Assembly: GCF_003966125.1 (NCBI RefSeq) | Contig: NZ_RXMA01000025.1 | Location: 1 to 64,000, forward strand | Reading direction: 5' to 3' | Length of the DNA: 64,000 bases | From: Azospirillum griseum | GTDB taxonomy: Bacteria > Pseudomonadota > Alphaproteobacteria > Azospirillales > Azospirillaceae | Part shown: positions 37,008 to 48,751 of the stretch, piece by piece | How the letters are laid out: each line of letters starts with the position of its first letter | Numbering within the stretch: the stretch's first letter is position 1 | Made by a program: the position numbers and the translations under genes | Notes under the pieces: generated by a model | Seen by the model: only the letters and a program-made list of their open reading frames with translations | Databases searched by the model: none | What the model was told of the DNA's origin: nothing

Positions 37008-37784
37008 TCATTCAATCTGTTCGGGATTGAGCTTGTACTTTTCGTAGATCGCCCGCACGCGTCCGGTCGCCGCCATGTCCTTGAGAACAGCGTCGAGTTC
37101 GGGTGCCCGCTTGGCCAGCCCGCTGTTGCGACCAATGGCGTAGTGATTTTCGCCGTCAATCGCTTCCTCATAGGGTGCATAGGCGACATTTGTCACCTTC
37201 TCCGCCTTCAGGACACTGTCGAGCGATGGCTTGTCCACCGTGGCGATGACGTCGAAACGCCCGGCCAGAAGCATGCTGACCAAGGTTTGATCGTCGGTGG
37301 TTTCAACTTTTTTCAACGTCTTGTCGGTGTTGAACCGTTCAAAATAGGTGGTCCCGCGCTTGACACCGATGGTCAGAGCCGCAAGGTCCTCGTACTTGTT
37401 GACGGACGCCTTGCCCTTCAGCCCCAGAAAGGCGACCTCACGCTTTTGCACCGCGATTGGCCCCAGAAACAGCGTGTAGGGTTCCCGGTCGGAGATTCGG
37501 CGCACACGTGGCACGATCACATCACGCCCGTTTTGCAAATCCTGCAAGCTGCGCGGAAAGGGTACGTTTTCCCAGGTCAGAGTCATGCCGATTTTCGCTG
37601 TGGCTTCATCCAGCACATCGCGCAGAGGGCCGGAGACGGTGCCATTCTCCACCATCAACTCGGGTGGTCGCGGGCGGCCATGGGCGACCACGGTTTCCGC
37701 CAACGCTGCGGCGAGGGAAGCCGCAGACAGCACACCGGCGACAAGAACCGTTCGCAGCGCCTTCAGACCAATGAAGTGTGTCAT
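37008..37784 (-). CDS. Stand-alone family-3 periplasmic solute-binding protein
   Basis: 258 residues from MTHFIGLKALRTV, with AAAGGTGG upstream. The signal peptide ends AAALA|ETVVAHG. SBP_bac_3 fold: PPELMVENGTVSGPLRDVLD near the N-terminus, ALTIGVKRGTTYFERF in the middle and MLLAGRFDVIATVDKP. It resembles polar amino-acid binding proteins, but no permease or ATPase gene is adjacent and a terminator follows it directly. It may serve another transporter or act as a sensor input. Confidence 0.85.
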   Translation of the reverse strand: MTHFIGLKALRTVLVAGVLSAASLAAALAETVVAHGRPRPPELMVENGTVSGPLRDVLDEATAKIGMTLTWENVPFPRSLQDLQNGRDVIVPRVRRISDREPYTLFLGPIAVQKREVAFLGLKGKASVNKYEDLAALTIGVKRGTTYFERFNTDKTLKKVETTDDQTLVSMLLAGRFDVIATVDKPSLDSVLKAEKVTNVAYAPYEEAIDGENHYAIGRNSGLAKRAPELDAVLKDMAATGRVRAIYEKYKLNPEQIE

Positions 37785-38162
37785 GATGCCACCTTTCGCA
37801 ACGCCATCACCGGCGGACCACGGCACCGTTGGGAATGGTGCGCTGGGCACCGATCAAATGTTTGTTTGATTGGCTAACAATATGACCCGCCTGCCGGAGG
37901 AGCAAGTTGGGGTTGATCCGAATTCCGCCTTAAGAAAGGGCGTCTCGAAATCATCGCCATACGGTGCGGGATTGTTCGGAAAACATATTGCGGGTGCTCA
38001 CGGATGGTTGAAACTTGAACAGGAATCGGCATTCTGTTCACCGTGGTCTGACCAATTGGTGCGCAGGTTCCCATCTGCCGCATTTTTGGACAGGTGCTGC
38101 CGCCGTTTCCTGACGTTCACCCGTTCGACATCCCCCTTCGACACGCAAGGAATCCTGTGCCC
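37785..38162. other. Divergent promoter region (binding protein / ppc)
   Basis: No gene is supported in these 378 bases. Base composition is less GC-rich than the coding DNA, especially 37855-38060 (for example TGTTTGATTGGCTAACAATATG). The two divergent promoters must lie here. I find no clear -35/-10 pair or strong dyad. The ppc ribosome binding site AAGGAATCC is at about 38148. Confidence 0.5.
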
Positions 38163-40931
<2,769 letters not shown>

Positions 40932-40940
40932 TTGGGGTTT

Positions 40941-40965
40941 GGGGGAGGGGACGATCCCCTCCCCC
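40941..40965 (+). terminator. GC-rich hairpin after ppc, probable transcription end
   Basis: An 11-bp perfect stem GGGGGAGGGGA/TCCCCTCCCCC with a 3-nt loop (cga) begins 10 bases after the ppc stop. No T-run follows, so it is a non-canonical terminator or an mRNA 3'-end stabiliser. Confidence 0.5.
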
Positions 40966-40978
40966 GCCCTGAGATGTG

Positions 40979-41116
40979 TTATTCGGCGAACACCTCGCCG
41001 ATGCTGACCCCCGGCGCACCGGGCAGGTTGGTCCAGGATTCATCGTCCGGCGTCGATTGGACCAACAGGACCAGTGGGAGACGTTTCCGACGCTGGTCCC
41101 GTTCATCGCGGAATGC
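40979..41116 (-). pseudogene. Possible gene remnant (C-terminal fragment)
   Basis: A 45-codon open stretch on the minus strand, bounded upstream by TGA and ending TAA, has no ATG or ribosome binding site. It reads like a genuine protein C-terminus (RLPLVLLVQSTPDDESW then APGVSIGEVFAE), with GC-rich third positions in its last part. The source family is not recognised. It lies in the 289-base gap between ppc and the MgtC/DUF4010 gene, which otherwise holds nothing I can identify. Confidence 0.35.
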
Positions 41117-41220
41117 TCAATCGGCGTGGGTCGCACCACCGATGACGCACAAGCAATCCGACTGAAAATCTAAACGTTTTTTGTACTGTGAGGGAGCAAG
41201 TCCGCCCCAGCGGCCGCAGT

Positions 41221-42483
41221 TCACGAGGTCAGCCACAGCGCCATCCCCCCGGACAGCACGCTGGTCAGCAAGGACAAGGTCACGGCCACGGCCATGCGTC
41301 GCCCGGCGACGGCCGCGACGATCACCGCCTTGGCGACGGTGTTGACCATCGCCGTCAGCAGGATGACGTTGGCGGCGGTCTGCAACGGCAAACTCCCGCC
41401 CACCATGCCGCCGGTGGACAGGATCATGGCGTCCACATCGGCCAACCCGGCGATCACGGCCAAGGCGTACAGCCCGGCGTCCCCCACCCAGTCCCGCAGC
41501 GCGCTCGCCACCAGTTGGACGACGGCCAACAGCGCCCCGAACTTCACCGCAATCCCCAATTCGAACGGGGCGGCGGCGGGGGCAGAGGTTGACCTGCTGC
41601 CCTGTTCGGTGGTTCCGGTCAACACCAGCAGGGCGCAGGCCAGCGCGCCGCACAGCGTCATCGCGGCCACCGGGACCAGCAGAAAGGGCATCAGCGCCGG
41701 GGCGATCGCCAGCACCATCAGCGTCATCCGGGGCAGCATGATGATCGAGGCCATCACCACACCGGCGGCCAAGGTGCGGTGCAACCCCGGCTGGTTGACC
41801 GCCATGCGCGACAAGGACAGCGCCGTTGCCGTCGAACTGGCGAGGCCGCCAAAGGCGGCGGTCAGCAACACCCCCCGCCGCGCCCCGATCAGGCGGGATG
41901 CGAGATGACCGACCAGCGACAACCCGGCGACCAGGATCACCATCCACCAGATCGTGTACGGATTCAGGACGCCGTAGGGGCCGTAACCCTGGTTGGGCAG
42001 GATCGGCAGCACCACAGCGGTGATGAGCGCCATTTGCAGCACGGCGGACATCTCCCCCGGGGCGATGCTGCGAAGCCACCGATGCAGAACCGGCTTTCCG
42101 CTCAACAGGATGGTCATGACGACGGCGCTGGCCACCGCCGGGATGGTCAAATCGAGCGCTGCCATGCCGCCCAGACCGAAAACGGTCATGGCCGTGATCT
42201 CGGTGGTCAGGCCACGGTCGGCGCCGTCGCGGGCGGCCAATCCATGGGCAACCGCCAACAGGCCGACCAAGGCCAGCAGGGCCAAGCCAAACACCGCTCC
42301 ACCCAACGGTTGGGACACCACCCCCAGCGCCCCGCCCCCCAAACCGATCAGGGCGAAGGACCGAAGGCCCAACTCGCGGCTGCCCTCGGCCGCATCCCGC
42401 TGCTGCCAACCGCGCTCCAGCCCGACGATCAGGCCGATGCCCAAGGCAACCGCCAACCGGATCAGAACGTCGCCCTGTTCCAT
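41221..42483 (-). CDS. MgtC/SapB-like membrane protein with DUF4010 domain
   Basis: 420 residues from MEQGDVLIRL; GGAGGTGG lies just upstream. N-terminal MgtC-type segment (VALGIGLIVGLERGWQQR, GLRSFALIGLGGGALG) followed by a DUF4010 region with about ten further membrane helices (AFGGLASSTATALSLSR, VIAGLADVDAMILS). MgtC relatives act in magnesium homeostasis or inhibit the F-type ATPase; for the DUF4010 fusion no activity is established. It is a stand-alone gene. Confidence 0.88.
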   Translation of the reverse strand: MEQGDVLIRLAVALGIGLIVGLERGWQQRDAAEGSRELGLRSFALIGLGGGALGVVSQPLGGAVFGLALLALVGLLAVAHGLAARDGADRGLTTEITAMTVFGLGGMAALDLTIPAVASAVVMTILLSGKPVLHRWLRSIAPGEMSAVLQMALITAVVLPILPNQGYGPYGVLNPYTIWWMVILVAGLSLVGHLASRLIGARRGVLLTAAFGGLASSTATALSLSRMAVNQPGLHRTLAAGVVMASIIMLPRMTLMVLAIAPALMPFLLVPVAAMTLCGALACALLVLTGTTEQGSRSTSAPAAAPFELGIAVKFGALLAVVQLVASALRDWVGDAGLYALAVIAGLADVDAMILSTGGMVGGSLPLQTAANVILLTAMVNTVAKAVIVAAVAGRRMAVAVTLSLLTSVLSGGMALWLTS

Positions 42484-42589
42484 CTGACCACCTCCACCAC
42501 CCATTGTGCCCGACCGGTCGTTTCATCGGAAATCAAAACAATCCGCATTGCCGACAGATTGGTGACAGGTTCCCTGGTTATGGTGGTGT

Positions 42590-42624
42590 CAACCGCAGCG
42601 TTAACCGCCGTTCGGTTGCGGTTG
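42590..42624 (+). promoter_or_regulatory. Nested stem-loop upstream of the small coupled ORF
   Basis: Outer stem CAACCGCA/TGCGGTTG (8 bp) encloses an inner ACCG-ccgtt-CGGT hairpin. It lies about 130 bases before the ATG at 42756, in a gap of 272 bases with no other gene. It could be part of a structured leader or an operator. Confidence 0.35.
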
Positions 42625-42755
42625 GTGTGTTGCGCGTCGGTTGCATACGCCTCCGAACTGTTTGGGGCTGGATGATTCCGGCCTGGATTGCTCGGATTTT
42701 GGTTGATCGGACGCCGACCATCTGTTAGACGGGCGGCCTCAACGGAGGAACTGGT

Positions 42756-42950
42756 ATGACCACTCAATCAGAACAGCAAAGCATGAATCAACCGCAATCG
42801 ACGCAGGTCGGGGGCGCGCAGCATGGCACGCCGTCTCAAGGTGGGGCGATGGATGGCTTCGTCGGTGGGGCCTGCGGTGCCGGGGCGGGCGCGGCGATGA
42901 TCTGGCAGCCGGTGACGGTGCGCAACGACCGGCAGACGGGTTCGCGGTGA
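42756..42950 (+). CDS. Small Gly-rich protein translationally coupled to the DUF3422 gene
   Basis: 64 residues. The ATG has a near-perfect ribosome binding site (ACGGAGGAA, 7 bases upstream), which argues for a real gene. A Gln/Ser-rich N-terminal half (MTTQSEQQSMNQPQSTQVGG) is followed by a short Gly/Ala-rich stretch GFVGGACGAGAGAAMIW that could lie in or on a membrane, then a basic tail. Its stop overlaps the GTG start of the next gene as GTGA. No family recognised; it may be a partner subunit or simply a coupling leader. Confidence 0.6.
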   Translation: MTTQSEQQSMNQPQSTQVGGAQHGTPSQGGAMDGFVGGACGAGAGAAMIWQPVTVRNDRQTGSR

Positions 42951-44278
42951 TCGCCTTGCAGGCGGGCCGTCCAGCCGCCGACAGCGCGGCCAACGCGGCG
43001 GGGGAGCAAAGCCACCCTCTGCGCTGGTCGTTGAACGCGGAACTGCACGCCCGCCCCTTCATGACGGTCGAGGCCCCGGCGCGTGTCCTGCACCTCGCGC
43101 TGCTCGACAGCCCGGACGGTCCCAGCGGGGCCGATCTGCTGGCGGCCTTCTGCCGCTGCCTGGGCGTGACTCCGCCGGTCGTCGATCAGGCCCACCACAC
43201 GCTCGATCTGGGCGATTTGCGGCTGAAGTGGGAACAGCACACCGAATTTTCCAGCTTCACCCTGCTGCTGCCCGGCCCCTTTGACCAGCCGTTCGACAAC
43301 GCGCTGCTGCAAGCGGTGCCGATGAGCTGGTGGAAGGCCCTGCAAGGCCGGGTTCTGACCGCCGCGCAGGTCGCCATCGGCAAGGGCGACCGTCCTGACA
43401 CCCTGTCTGATGCCGACACCCGTTTTTTCAGCGGCATTCCGGTGGCCGGCTCGCGCGCGCTGGGCGGCGGTGCCCGGTTGTGGAGCGATTTCCGCATCGG
43501 TCCCGATGGGTTTTCGCGCTTTCTGCTGTGGGACACGGCCTTGCGCGAACAGCAGGCCGGGCGCTTGATTCAACGCATTCTGGAAATCGAAACCTACAGC
43601 ATGATGGCGCTGCTGGCCCTGCCGATGGCGCGGCGGTCGGTGGCCGACGTGGCGGCGGCGGAGGCGCGCACGGCCGAACTGACCAACCGCCTGTTGGGCA
43701 ACCCGCATGGTGAGGTCGAGCATGGCCTGCTGGAGGAGCTGACCGAACTGGCCGCGAACGTCGAGGGCATGATCGCGGGCAGCAGCTACCGCTTCAACGC
43801 GACCCTGGCCTATCACGCGCTGGTCGAGGCCCGCATCGCCGAACTGCGCGAGGAGCGCATCGAAGGCACGCCGACCTTTGGCGAGTTCATGGAACGCCGT
43901 TTGGCCCCGGCGATGCAGTTCTGCCGGGCGATGGCGCGCCAGCAAACCGACCTGTCGCAACGGATCATGCGCACCACGCAACTGCTGCGCACACGGGTGG
44001 ATGTGGCGCTGGAACGGCAAAACCGCGACCTGCTGCGGTCGATGGACCAGCGCACCCACATGCAATTGCGGCTTCAGGAAACGGTCGAAGGCCTGTCGGT
44101 CATCGCCATTTCCTATTACCTGTCCTCGCTGCTCGGCCATCTGGTGGAATGGGCGGCGGGCAGCCTGTTCGGCCTGTCCCTGCACCATGTCACCGGCGCG
44201 CTGGTGCTGCCGGTGCTGGCGACGGTGTGGTTGGGCGCGCGGCGGATGCGCCAGCTGCTGCACAAGGCCGGGACCTGA
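42947..44278 (+). CDS. DUF3422 family membrane protein
   Basis: 443 residues starting at GTG. N-terminal LNAELHARPFMTVEAPARVLHLAL is the DUF3422 hallmark, followed by WEQHTEFSSFTLLLPG and WLWSDFRI-like sequence (RLWSDFRIGPDGFSRFLLWD). A long helical region with coiled-coil character (RTAELTNRLLG ... RTRVDVALERQNRDLLRSMD) leads to two C-terminal membrane segments (VIAISYYLSSLLGHLVEWAA and VTGALVLPVLATVWLGA). The function is unknown; the large N-terminal domain should be cytoplasmic. Its own ribosome binding site is weak, so it relies on coupling to the small ORF. Confidence 0.88.
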   Translation: MIALQAGRPAADSAANAAGEQSHPLRWSLNAELHARPFMTVEAPARVLHLALLDSPDGPSGADLLAAFCRCLGVTPPVVDQAHHTLDLGDLRLKWEQHTEFSSFTLLLPGPFDQPFDNALLQAVPMSWWKALQGRVLTAAQVAIGKGDRPDTLSDADTRFFSGIPVAGSRALGGGARLWSDFRIGPDGFSRFLLWDTALREQQAGRLIQRILEIETYSMMALLALPMARRSVADVAAAEARTAELTNRLLGNPHGEVEHGLLEELTELAANVEGMIAGSSYRFNATLAYHALVEARIAELREERIEGTPTFGEFMERRLAPAMQFCRAMARQQTDLSQRIMRTTQLLRTRVDVALERQNRDLLRSMDQRTHMQLRLQETVEGLSVIAISYYLSSLLGHLVEWAAGSLFGLSLHHVTGALVLPVLATVWLGARRMRQLLHKAGT

Positions 44279-44283
44279 ACGAA

Positions 44284-44314
44284 CAGGGGCGGCACCGGAT
44301 GGATGCCGCCCCTG
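44284..44314. terminator. GC-rich hairpin between convergent genes, probable transcription end
   Basis: Perfect 11-bp stem CAGGGGCGGCA/TGCCGCCCCTG with a 9-nt loop, in the 67-base gap between the stops of the DUF3422 gene and the chemoreceptor. No T-run on either strand. Confidence 0.5.
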
Positions 44315-44345
44315 CCCTGCTGGTCCGTGGGTCCAGCGCTGGCGA

Positions 44346-46964
44346 TCAGCCCGCGCGCATGCGGTTCACCAACGTGTCCACCTGCGATCCCAGGGAGCGC
44401 ACCTCCTCCGTCACCGTCGAGGAGGCGGCGAGCACGCGGTGGGCCGATTCACCCGACTCGGCGGCGGCGCGCGCCACGGAATCGATGTTGCGGCGGACAT
44501 GCTGGGTTCCGTCGGCGGCCTCCACCACGTTGCGGGCGATTTCGCGGGTGGCAGCGCTCTGTTGATCGACGGCGGCGGCGACATTGGTGGCGATGTCGTT
44601 GATTTCGCGGATGGTCGCGGCGATGGCGCGGATGGCGTCCACCGTTTCCTGCGTCACCGCCTGCATCGCCGTGATCTGACCGGAGATTTCCTCCGTCGCC
44701 TTGGCGGTCTGGTTGGCCAGACTCTTGACCTCGCTGGCCACCACGGCAAAGCCCTTGCCCGCCTCCCCGGCGCGTGCGGCTTCAATGGTGGCGTTCAGCG
44801 CCAGCAGGTTGGTTTGGCTGGCGATGTCGTTGATGAGCTGCACCACCTCGCCGATCTTGTTGGCGGTCAGCGACAGCCCTTCCACGGTGCGGTCGGTGCG
44901 GGTGGCGTCGTCCACCGCCTTGCGGGCGATGCGGCTGGAGGTGTTGACCTGACTGCCGATTTCCTGGATCGAGGCGGACAGCTCCTCGGTCGCGGCGGCC
45001 ACGGCCTTGACGCTGCCCTCGGCCTGTTGCGAGGTGGCGGCGGCGGTTGCGGCCTCCCCCGTGGTGGTTTCGGCGTTGCGGCTCATCCGCTGGGCCATGT
45101 CCTGCATTTCGCTGGCGGCGGTGGAGACGCGTTGCAGAACGGCGCGCACGCTGCTTTCGAAATTCTCCGCCATTTCGATGCGGGCGCGGCGGCGTTCCTG
45201 CGCCGCGCGGGTGCGCTCCTCTTCGGCCTGGGCGGCGGCCTGGTTGGCGCGGTTGGCGGTGTCGCGGAAGACGACCAGCGCCTGGGCCATGTCGCCGATC
45301 TCGTCCGACCCGGCGCGGGGAATGGTGGCGTCCAGATTGCCCCCGGCGATGGCCCGCATCGCGTCCGACAATTGGCTGATGCGGGCGACGATGGTGCGGC
45401 CCACCACGAACCAGGCGAGCGCGATGGCCACGATCAGGCTGGCGACGGCGAAGACGATCAGAATCATCCGCCCAGCCTCGATGGAGCTGAGCGCGTCGGC
45501 GGTGGCCTGGTCGGCTTCGGCCTTCATCGCGGCGATCTGTTGATCGACGGTGGTGGCGAATTGCTGAGCGAGTTGGCGGTTTTCGTTCAGCACGCCTTCG
45601 TTTTCGCTGATCGCGGCCAGTTCCGCCCGCCGCAACTCGAACAGGCTGTCGTCGCCCTTGCCGAAGGAAGCGAGCTTCGCCGCCGCCTGCGCCAACTTGG
45701 GCAAACCATCGTCACCGCCCGCGCTCAACAGCTTGACGCGCTCGTCCAGCGCCTTGACGGCGGCGGCGTAGCGCGACAGCAGCACGCGCAGGCGCGCGCT
45801 GTTGGGGGCCTGCGCGGCCTCGTTGAGCGCGCTGGTCAGGGCGTTGCCCTGGGTGGACAGCTCCAGATAGGTGCGGAAGCGGGTCAACCCATCGCCCAGC
45901 AATTCCTGCATGGAATCGCGGGTCTGCGAGCGGACGTTGACGGCGGACAGCCGGATTTCCGCCTTCAGGCGCATCAGCGGGCCTTCGAGCTGGCCGACGA
46001 TGACGTTCTGCTGCAACTGGGCATCGGCCAACTGTTCGCCAAGACGGCTGTGCAGCGGCGCACGCATCATCTCCGGTGTTTCCAGGATCTTGCGGCGCAG
46101 GTCAAAGATGCCCTCATCCCCATCGCCCAAGGCGAAGAAGGAATCGAGCGACTCGGAGGTCGCCTTGTTCAGGCGGCTGCCGACCTGGGCGGTGGCGCTG
46201 ACCACACGGGCGGCGGCCTCCAGATAGGCTTGCTGATGGGTGGTGACGATGCCGGCCGAGGTCGAATTGCTGGCGCGGATCATCGATTCGGACGCCAGAC
46301 CGATGTCCCCGCGCAGCTCATACAGGCTGATGAGGGTGCGCACCGCATCGGTCAGGCTGTCCATGTCCTTTTCGGTGCTGGCGTCGAGTTCCTCGCCCTT
46401 GGTGCGCAGGCGGACCCCGGCCCGGTCGGTGAGCGGGGCCAGCGCAACCAGGAAATCATCATAGGCGGTGGACAGCGCGACGACGGTTTCCTCGCGCTTG
46501 GCGCGCACGGCCAAACGCTGCTGGACCGCCTTGTTCTGCGATTCCAGGGTGCCGATCAGGGCGTTGGTCTTGGTGCGAACCTCGGCCAGTCGTGGGTCGT
46601 TCGGGCGGCGGGTGGCCAACTCATCAACCAGGCCGACCAGCGTTTTGCCGCGCCCCATGATCTCGTTGAACAGGGTTTCGCGCGCGATCTGATTTTCTGC
46701 GGAGTCCAGGGTCGGCGCGGCGGCGGCGATGCCGCTGCTTTCGCCGGACAGGCGCTTGGCCAGTTCCATTTCCGGCAGGCTGGTCGAGACGATCCGGTTC
46801 AGCGGGCCTTCCACCGCTGAAAAGGACGTCAAGCCGACCAGGCTGGCCGCGATGGTCATGCCAGCCATTCCGGCGAACGCCGCCAGCAATTTGGCCCGCA
46901 CGCCGAACCGGCGGCCCTGCCCGCTTCCGGATGGCGACAAAACAGTGTGGGTGTCGATGGTCAT
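44346..46964 (-). CDS. Methyl-accepting chemotaxis protein with a long periplasmic domain
   Basis: 872 residues from [11 protein letters not shown], with GGGGAGGA upstream. TM1 (about 26-47, [19 protein letters not shown]), a periplasmic helical domain of about 450 residues, TM2 (about 498-521, [20 protein letters not shown]), HAMP ([19 protein letters not shown]), and the signalling hairpin tip [20 protein letters not shown]. The sensory domain is about twice the usual length and seems all-helical. No CheB/R-binding pentapeptide at the C-terminus (ends VNRMRAG). The ligand is unknown. Confidence 0.93.
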   Translation of the reverse strand: MTIDTHTVLSPSGSGQGRRFGVRAKLLAAFAGMAGMTIAASLVGLTSFSAVEGPLNRIVSTSLPEMELAKRLSGESSGIAAAAPTLDSAENQIARETLFNEIMGRGKTLVGLVDELATRRPNDPRLAEVRTKTNALIGTLESQNKAVQQRLAVRAKREETVVALSTAYDDFLVALAPLTDRAGVRLRTKGEELDASTEKDMDSLTDAVRTLISLYELRGDIGLASESMIRASNSTSAGIVTTHQQAYLEAAARVVSATAQVGSRLNKATSESLDSFFALGDGDEGIFDLRRKILETPEMMRAPLHSRLGEQLADAQLQQNVIVGQLEGPLMRLKAEIRLSAVNVRSQTRDSMQELLGDGLTRFRTYLELSTQGNALTSALNEAAQAPNSARLRVLLSRYAAAVKALDERVKLLSAGGDDGLPKLAQAAAKLASFGKGDDSLFELRRAELAAISENEGVLNENRQLAQQFATTVDQQIAAMKAEADQATADALSSIEAGRMILIVFAVASLIVAIALAWFVVGRTIVARISQLSDAMRAIAGGNLDATIPRAGSDEIGDMAQALVVFRDTANRANQAAAQAEEERTRAAQERRRARIEMAENFESSVRAVLQRVSTAASEMQDMAQRMSRNAETTTGEAATAAATSQQAEGSVKAVAAATEELSASIQEIGSQVNTSSRIARKAVDDATRTDRTVEGLSLTANKIGEVVQLINDIASQTNLLALNATIEAARAGEAGKGFAVVASEVKSLANQTAKATEEISGQITAMQAVTQETVDAIRAIAATIREINDIATNVAAAVDQQSAATREIARNVVEAADGTQHVRRNIDSVARAAAESGESAHRVLAASSTVTEEVRSLGSQVDTLVNRMRAG

Positions 46965-47212
46965 CGTGTGCAAATCCTCCCCGGCGCCGCTTTGTTTGCC
47001 CAGGCTTTGTGCCTGTTGTCGTGCTTGTGGTCGTGTCACCGATCCGGCCCGGTCATCGGGCGGGTCCCCTCGCCTTTGACCGTTCTTCGATAATGATCGT
47101 CTTACCAACCATACTCCAGTGTGACCAGAGGATCATCAGGGGAATGCCCTTATTTTTGGTGGCAAAACCGCCGATTGACCCCGCGTTTTAACGCTGCTTT
47201 TACCTTGGTCGA

Positions 47213-48298
47213 TCACGCCGATGTGGTGAAGCGGTAGGCGATGACACCCGTATAGGGAACGCCGGGGTGGCGCGTGGTGGATGGAAAATGCGGCTGGTTC
47301 GGGGCGTCCGGAAATCCTTGCGGCTCGATGCAGAAGCCACCCCGACGCATGAACGCCACGCCGCCCTTGCCCAGATCACGCGGGGTGATCCCGGTCAGGG
47401 CGTTGCCGGAATAGAGTTGCGCGGCGGGTTCGGTGCTCATCACCTCCAGAACCCGGCCGGAACCGGGATCCTCGACCCGCGCGACCAAACCGAAGGCACT
47501 GGCCTCCTTGGCGATGACCAGCGTGTGGTCATAGCCATCGGCCAGATGCAACTGGTGATTGTCCCCGTCAATCCGCGTTCCGAACGCTTCCGGGTGGGTG
47601 AAATCGAAGGGTGTTCCCTCGACCGATCGGATCTCGCCGGTGGGGATGCCGCCGGGACCGATGGGGAGGAAGAAATGGGCGTTGGCCGTCACCCGATGGC
47701 CGAGGATGGACCCACCGCCCGCCAGATTGAAAAAGGCATGGCCGGTGAAGGTCGCCACGGTGGGCCGGTCGGTCGTCGCTTCATACTCCAGCCGCAGGCT
47801 GTCGCCGTCGAGGCGGTACAGCAGCGAGGAGCGCAACTCTCCCGGATAACCTTCTTCGTCATCGGCGTAGGTCAGCCGCATGCGGACGGCGGAGGCGGAC
47901 AGGCGTTCGGTGTCGAACACGCGGAACCGGCTGCCCTTCACCCCTCCATGCAGATGGTGCGGCCCGGCGTTTTGCGGCAGGGTGTGCGTCCGTCCGTCCA
48001 GGGTAAAGCGCCCGTTGGCGATGCGGTTGGCAAAGCGCCCGATGAAGGCCCCCATCGACGGTTGGCCGCCCTGGATCGCGGCCAGGCTGTCGTAGCCGAG
48101 CACGACGTCGCCCAGGCGGCCCGACCGGTCGGGGGCGAGAATCTGGACGATCCGCGCCCCGTAATTGCACAGGCTGACCGTGACGCCGCCCTCGCCGGTC
48201 AACGTCCACAGGCCAACGGGCTGACCGTCGATCTCGCCGCGAAAGGCGGCGGGGTCGAGCGTGACCGGCGGCGCGGCCCAGGGTGCGGCGTCGCCCAT
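47213..48298 (-). CDS. galM: Aldose 1-epimerase (mutarotase)
   Basis: 361 residues from ATG 48298, whose first base is the last base of the kdgF stop (TGATG); GTG 48301 is the alternative. Galactose-mutarotase fold: NYGARIVQILAPD, GRFANRIANGRF, the catalytic His region GPHHLHGG, GHAFFNLAGGG and catalytic Glu in the C-terminal FCIEPQGFPDAPN. It interconverts alpha and beta anomers. Its tight coupling to kdgF suggests that the true substrate may be a uronate rather than galactose. Confidence 0.92.
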   Translation of the reverse strand: MGDAAPWAAPPVTLDPAAFRGEIDGQPVGLWTLTGEGGVTVSLCNYGARIVQILAPDRSGRLGDVVLGYDSLAAIQGGQPSMGAFIGRFANRIANGRFTLDGRTHTLPQNAGPHHLHGGVKGSRFRVFDTERLSASAVRMRLTYADDEEGYPGELRSSLLYRLDGDSLRLEYEATTDRPTVATFTGHAFFNLAGGGSILGHRVTANAHFFLPIGPGGIPTGEIRSVEGTPFDFTHPEAFGTRIDGDNHQLHLADGYDHTLVIAKEASAFGLVARVEDPGSGRVLEVMSTEPAAQLYSGNALTGITPRDLGKGGVAFMRRGGFCIEPQGFPDAPNQPHFPSTTRHPGVPYTGVIAYRFTTSA

Positions 48299-48627
48299 CA
48301 CAGGAAATCATCGCGGATTGGGGTGAAGGCATCGACCAGCACGGTCGGTTCCAGGATCGTCACCCCGTGCATCGTGCCGGGCGGCACGTAATAGCTCGCT
48401 CCCGGTCCCAGGCGCTGGGTGCCGTGGCCGTCCATCGTCAGATCCAGAAGGCCCGAGACCACATAGCCCACCTGTTCCTGCGGGTGGCTGTGCATCGGGG
48501 CGACGATCCCGGCCTTGAAGGTGAATTCCACCAGCATCAACCCGGCGCCATAGCTCAGCACCCGGCGCTCGGCCCCTTCGGGGGTGATGACCGGCGTTTC
48601 CTGTGCGGCATCGGCCAAAATTTTCAT
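48298..48627 (-). CDS. kdgF: KdgF-type cupin (unsaturated uronate linearising enzyme)
   Basis: 109 residues, a single cupin. The metal ligands expected of KdgF are H46, H48, Q52 and H87 (MHSHPQEQ and TMHGV), and the catalytic Asp-x-Phe-x3-Arg appears as D99, F101 and R105 in LVDAFTPIRDDFL. KdgF speeds conversion of 4,5-unsaturated galacturonate or mannuronate into the linear ketone DKI, the KduI substrate. kduI and kduD lie about 15 kb away on the same strand. A hairpin with T-rich end precedes it, so it may have its own promoter or be read through from dctM. Confidence 0.88.
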   Translation of the reverse strand: MKILADAAQETPVITPEGAERRVLSYGAGLMLVEFTFKAGIVAPMHSHPQEQVGYVVSGLLDLTMDGHGTQRLGPGASYYVPPGTMHGVTILEPTVLVDAFTPIRDDFL

Positions 48628-48655
48628 GATTCAACGCTCCATCAAGCTGATGTCA

Positions 48656-48693
48656 TGGAAAAGAAGGCCCGCCGCACCGAAATGCGCCGGGCC
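48656..48693 (-). terminator. Terminator between dctM and kdgF
   Basis: Minus strand: GGCCCG-x-CGCA paired with TGCG-x-CGGGCC (10 pairs with one C.C mismatch, 6-nt loop), followed by TTCTTTTCC. It lies in the 124-base gap after dctM and likely separates or tunes kdgF-galM expression from the TRAP genes. Confidence 0.6.
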
Positions 48694-48751
48694 AAGGGGG
48701 GAAGGAACACACCGCAATCAAAAAAATCAGGGAAGAAAGGATCGGGATGGG

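Noticed and set aside
43878-46820. Plus-strand 980-codon frame across the DUF3422 end and the chemoreceptor
   Set aside because: It crosses a gene boundary and lies antisense to a well-defined chemoreceptor; composition is Gly-rich with no motif.
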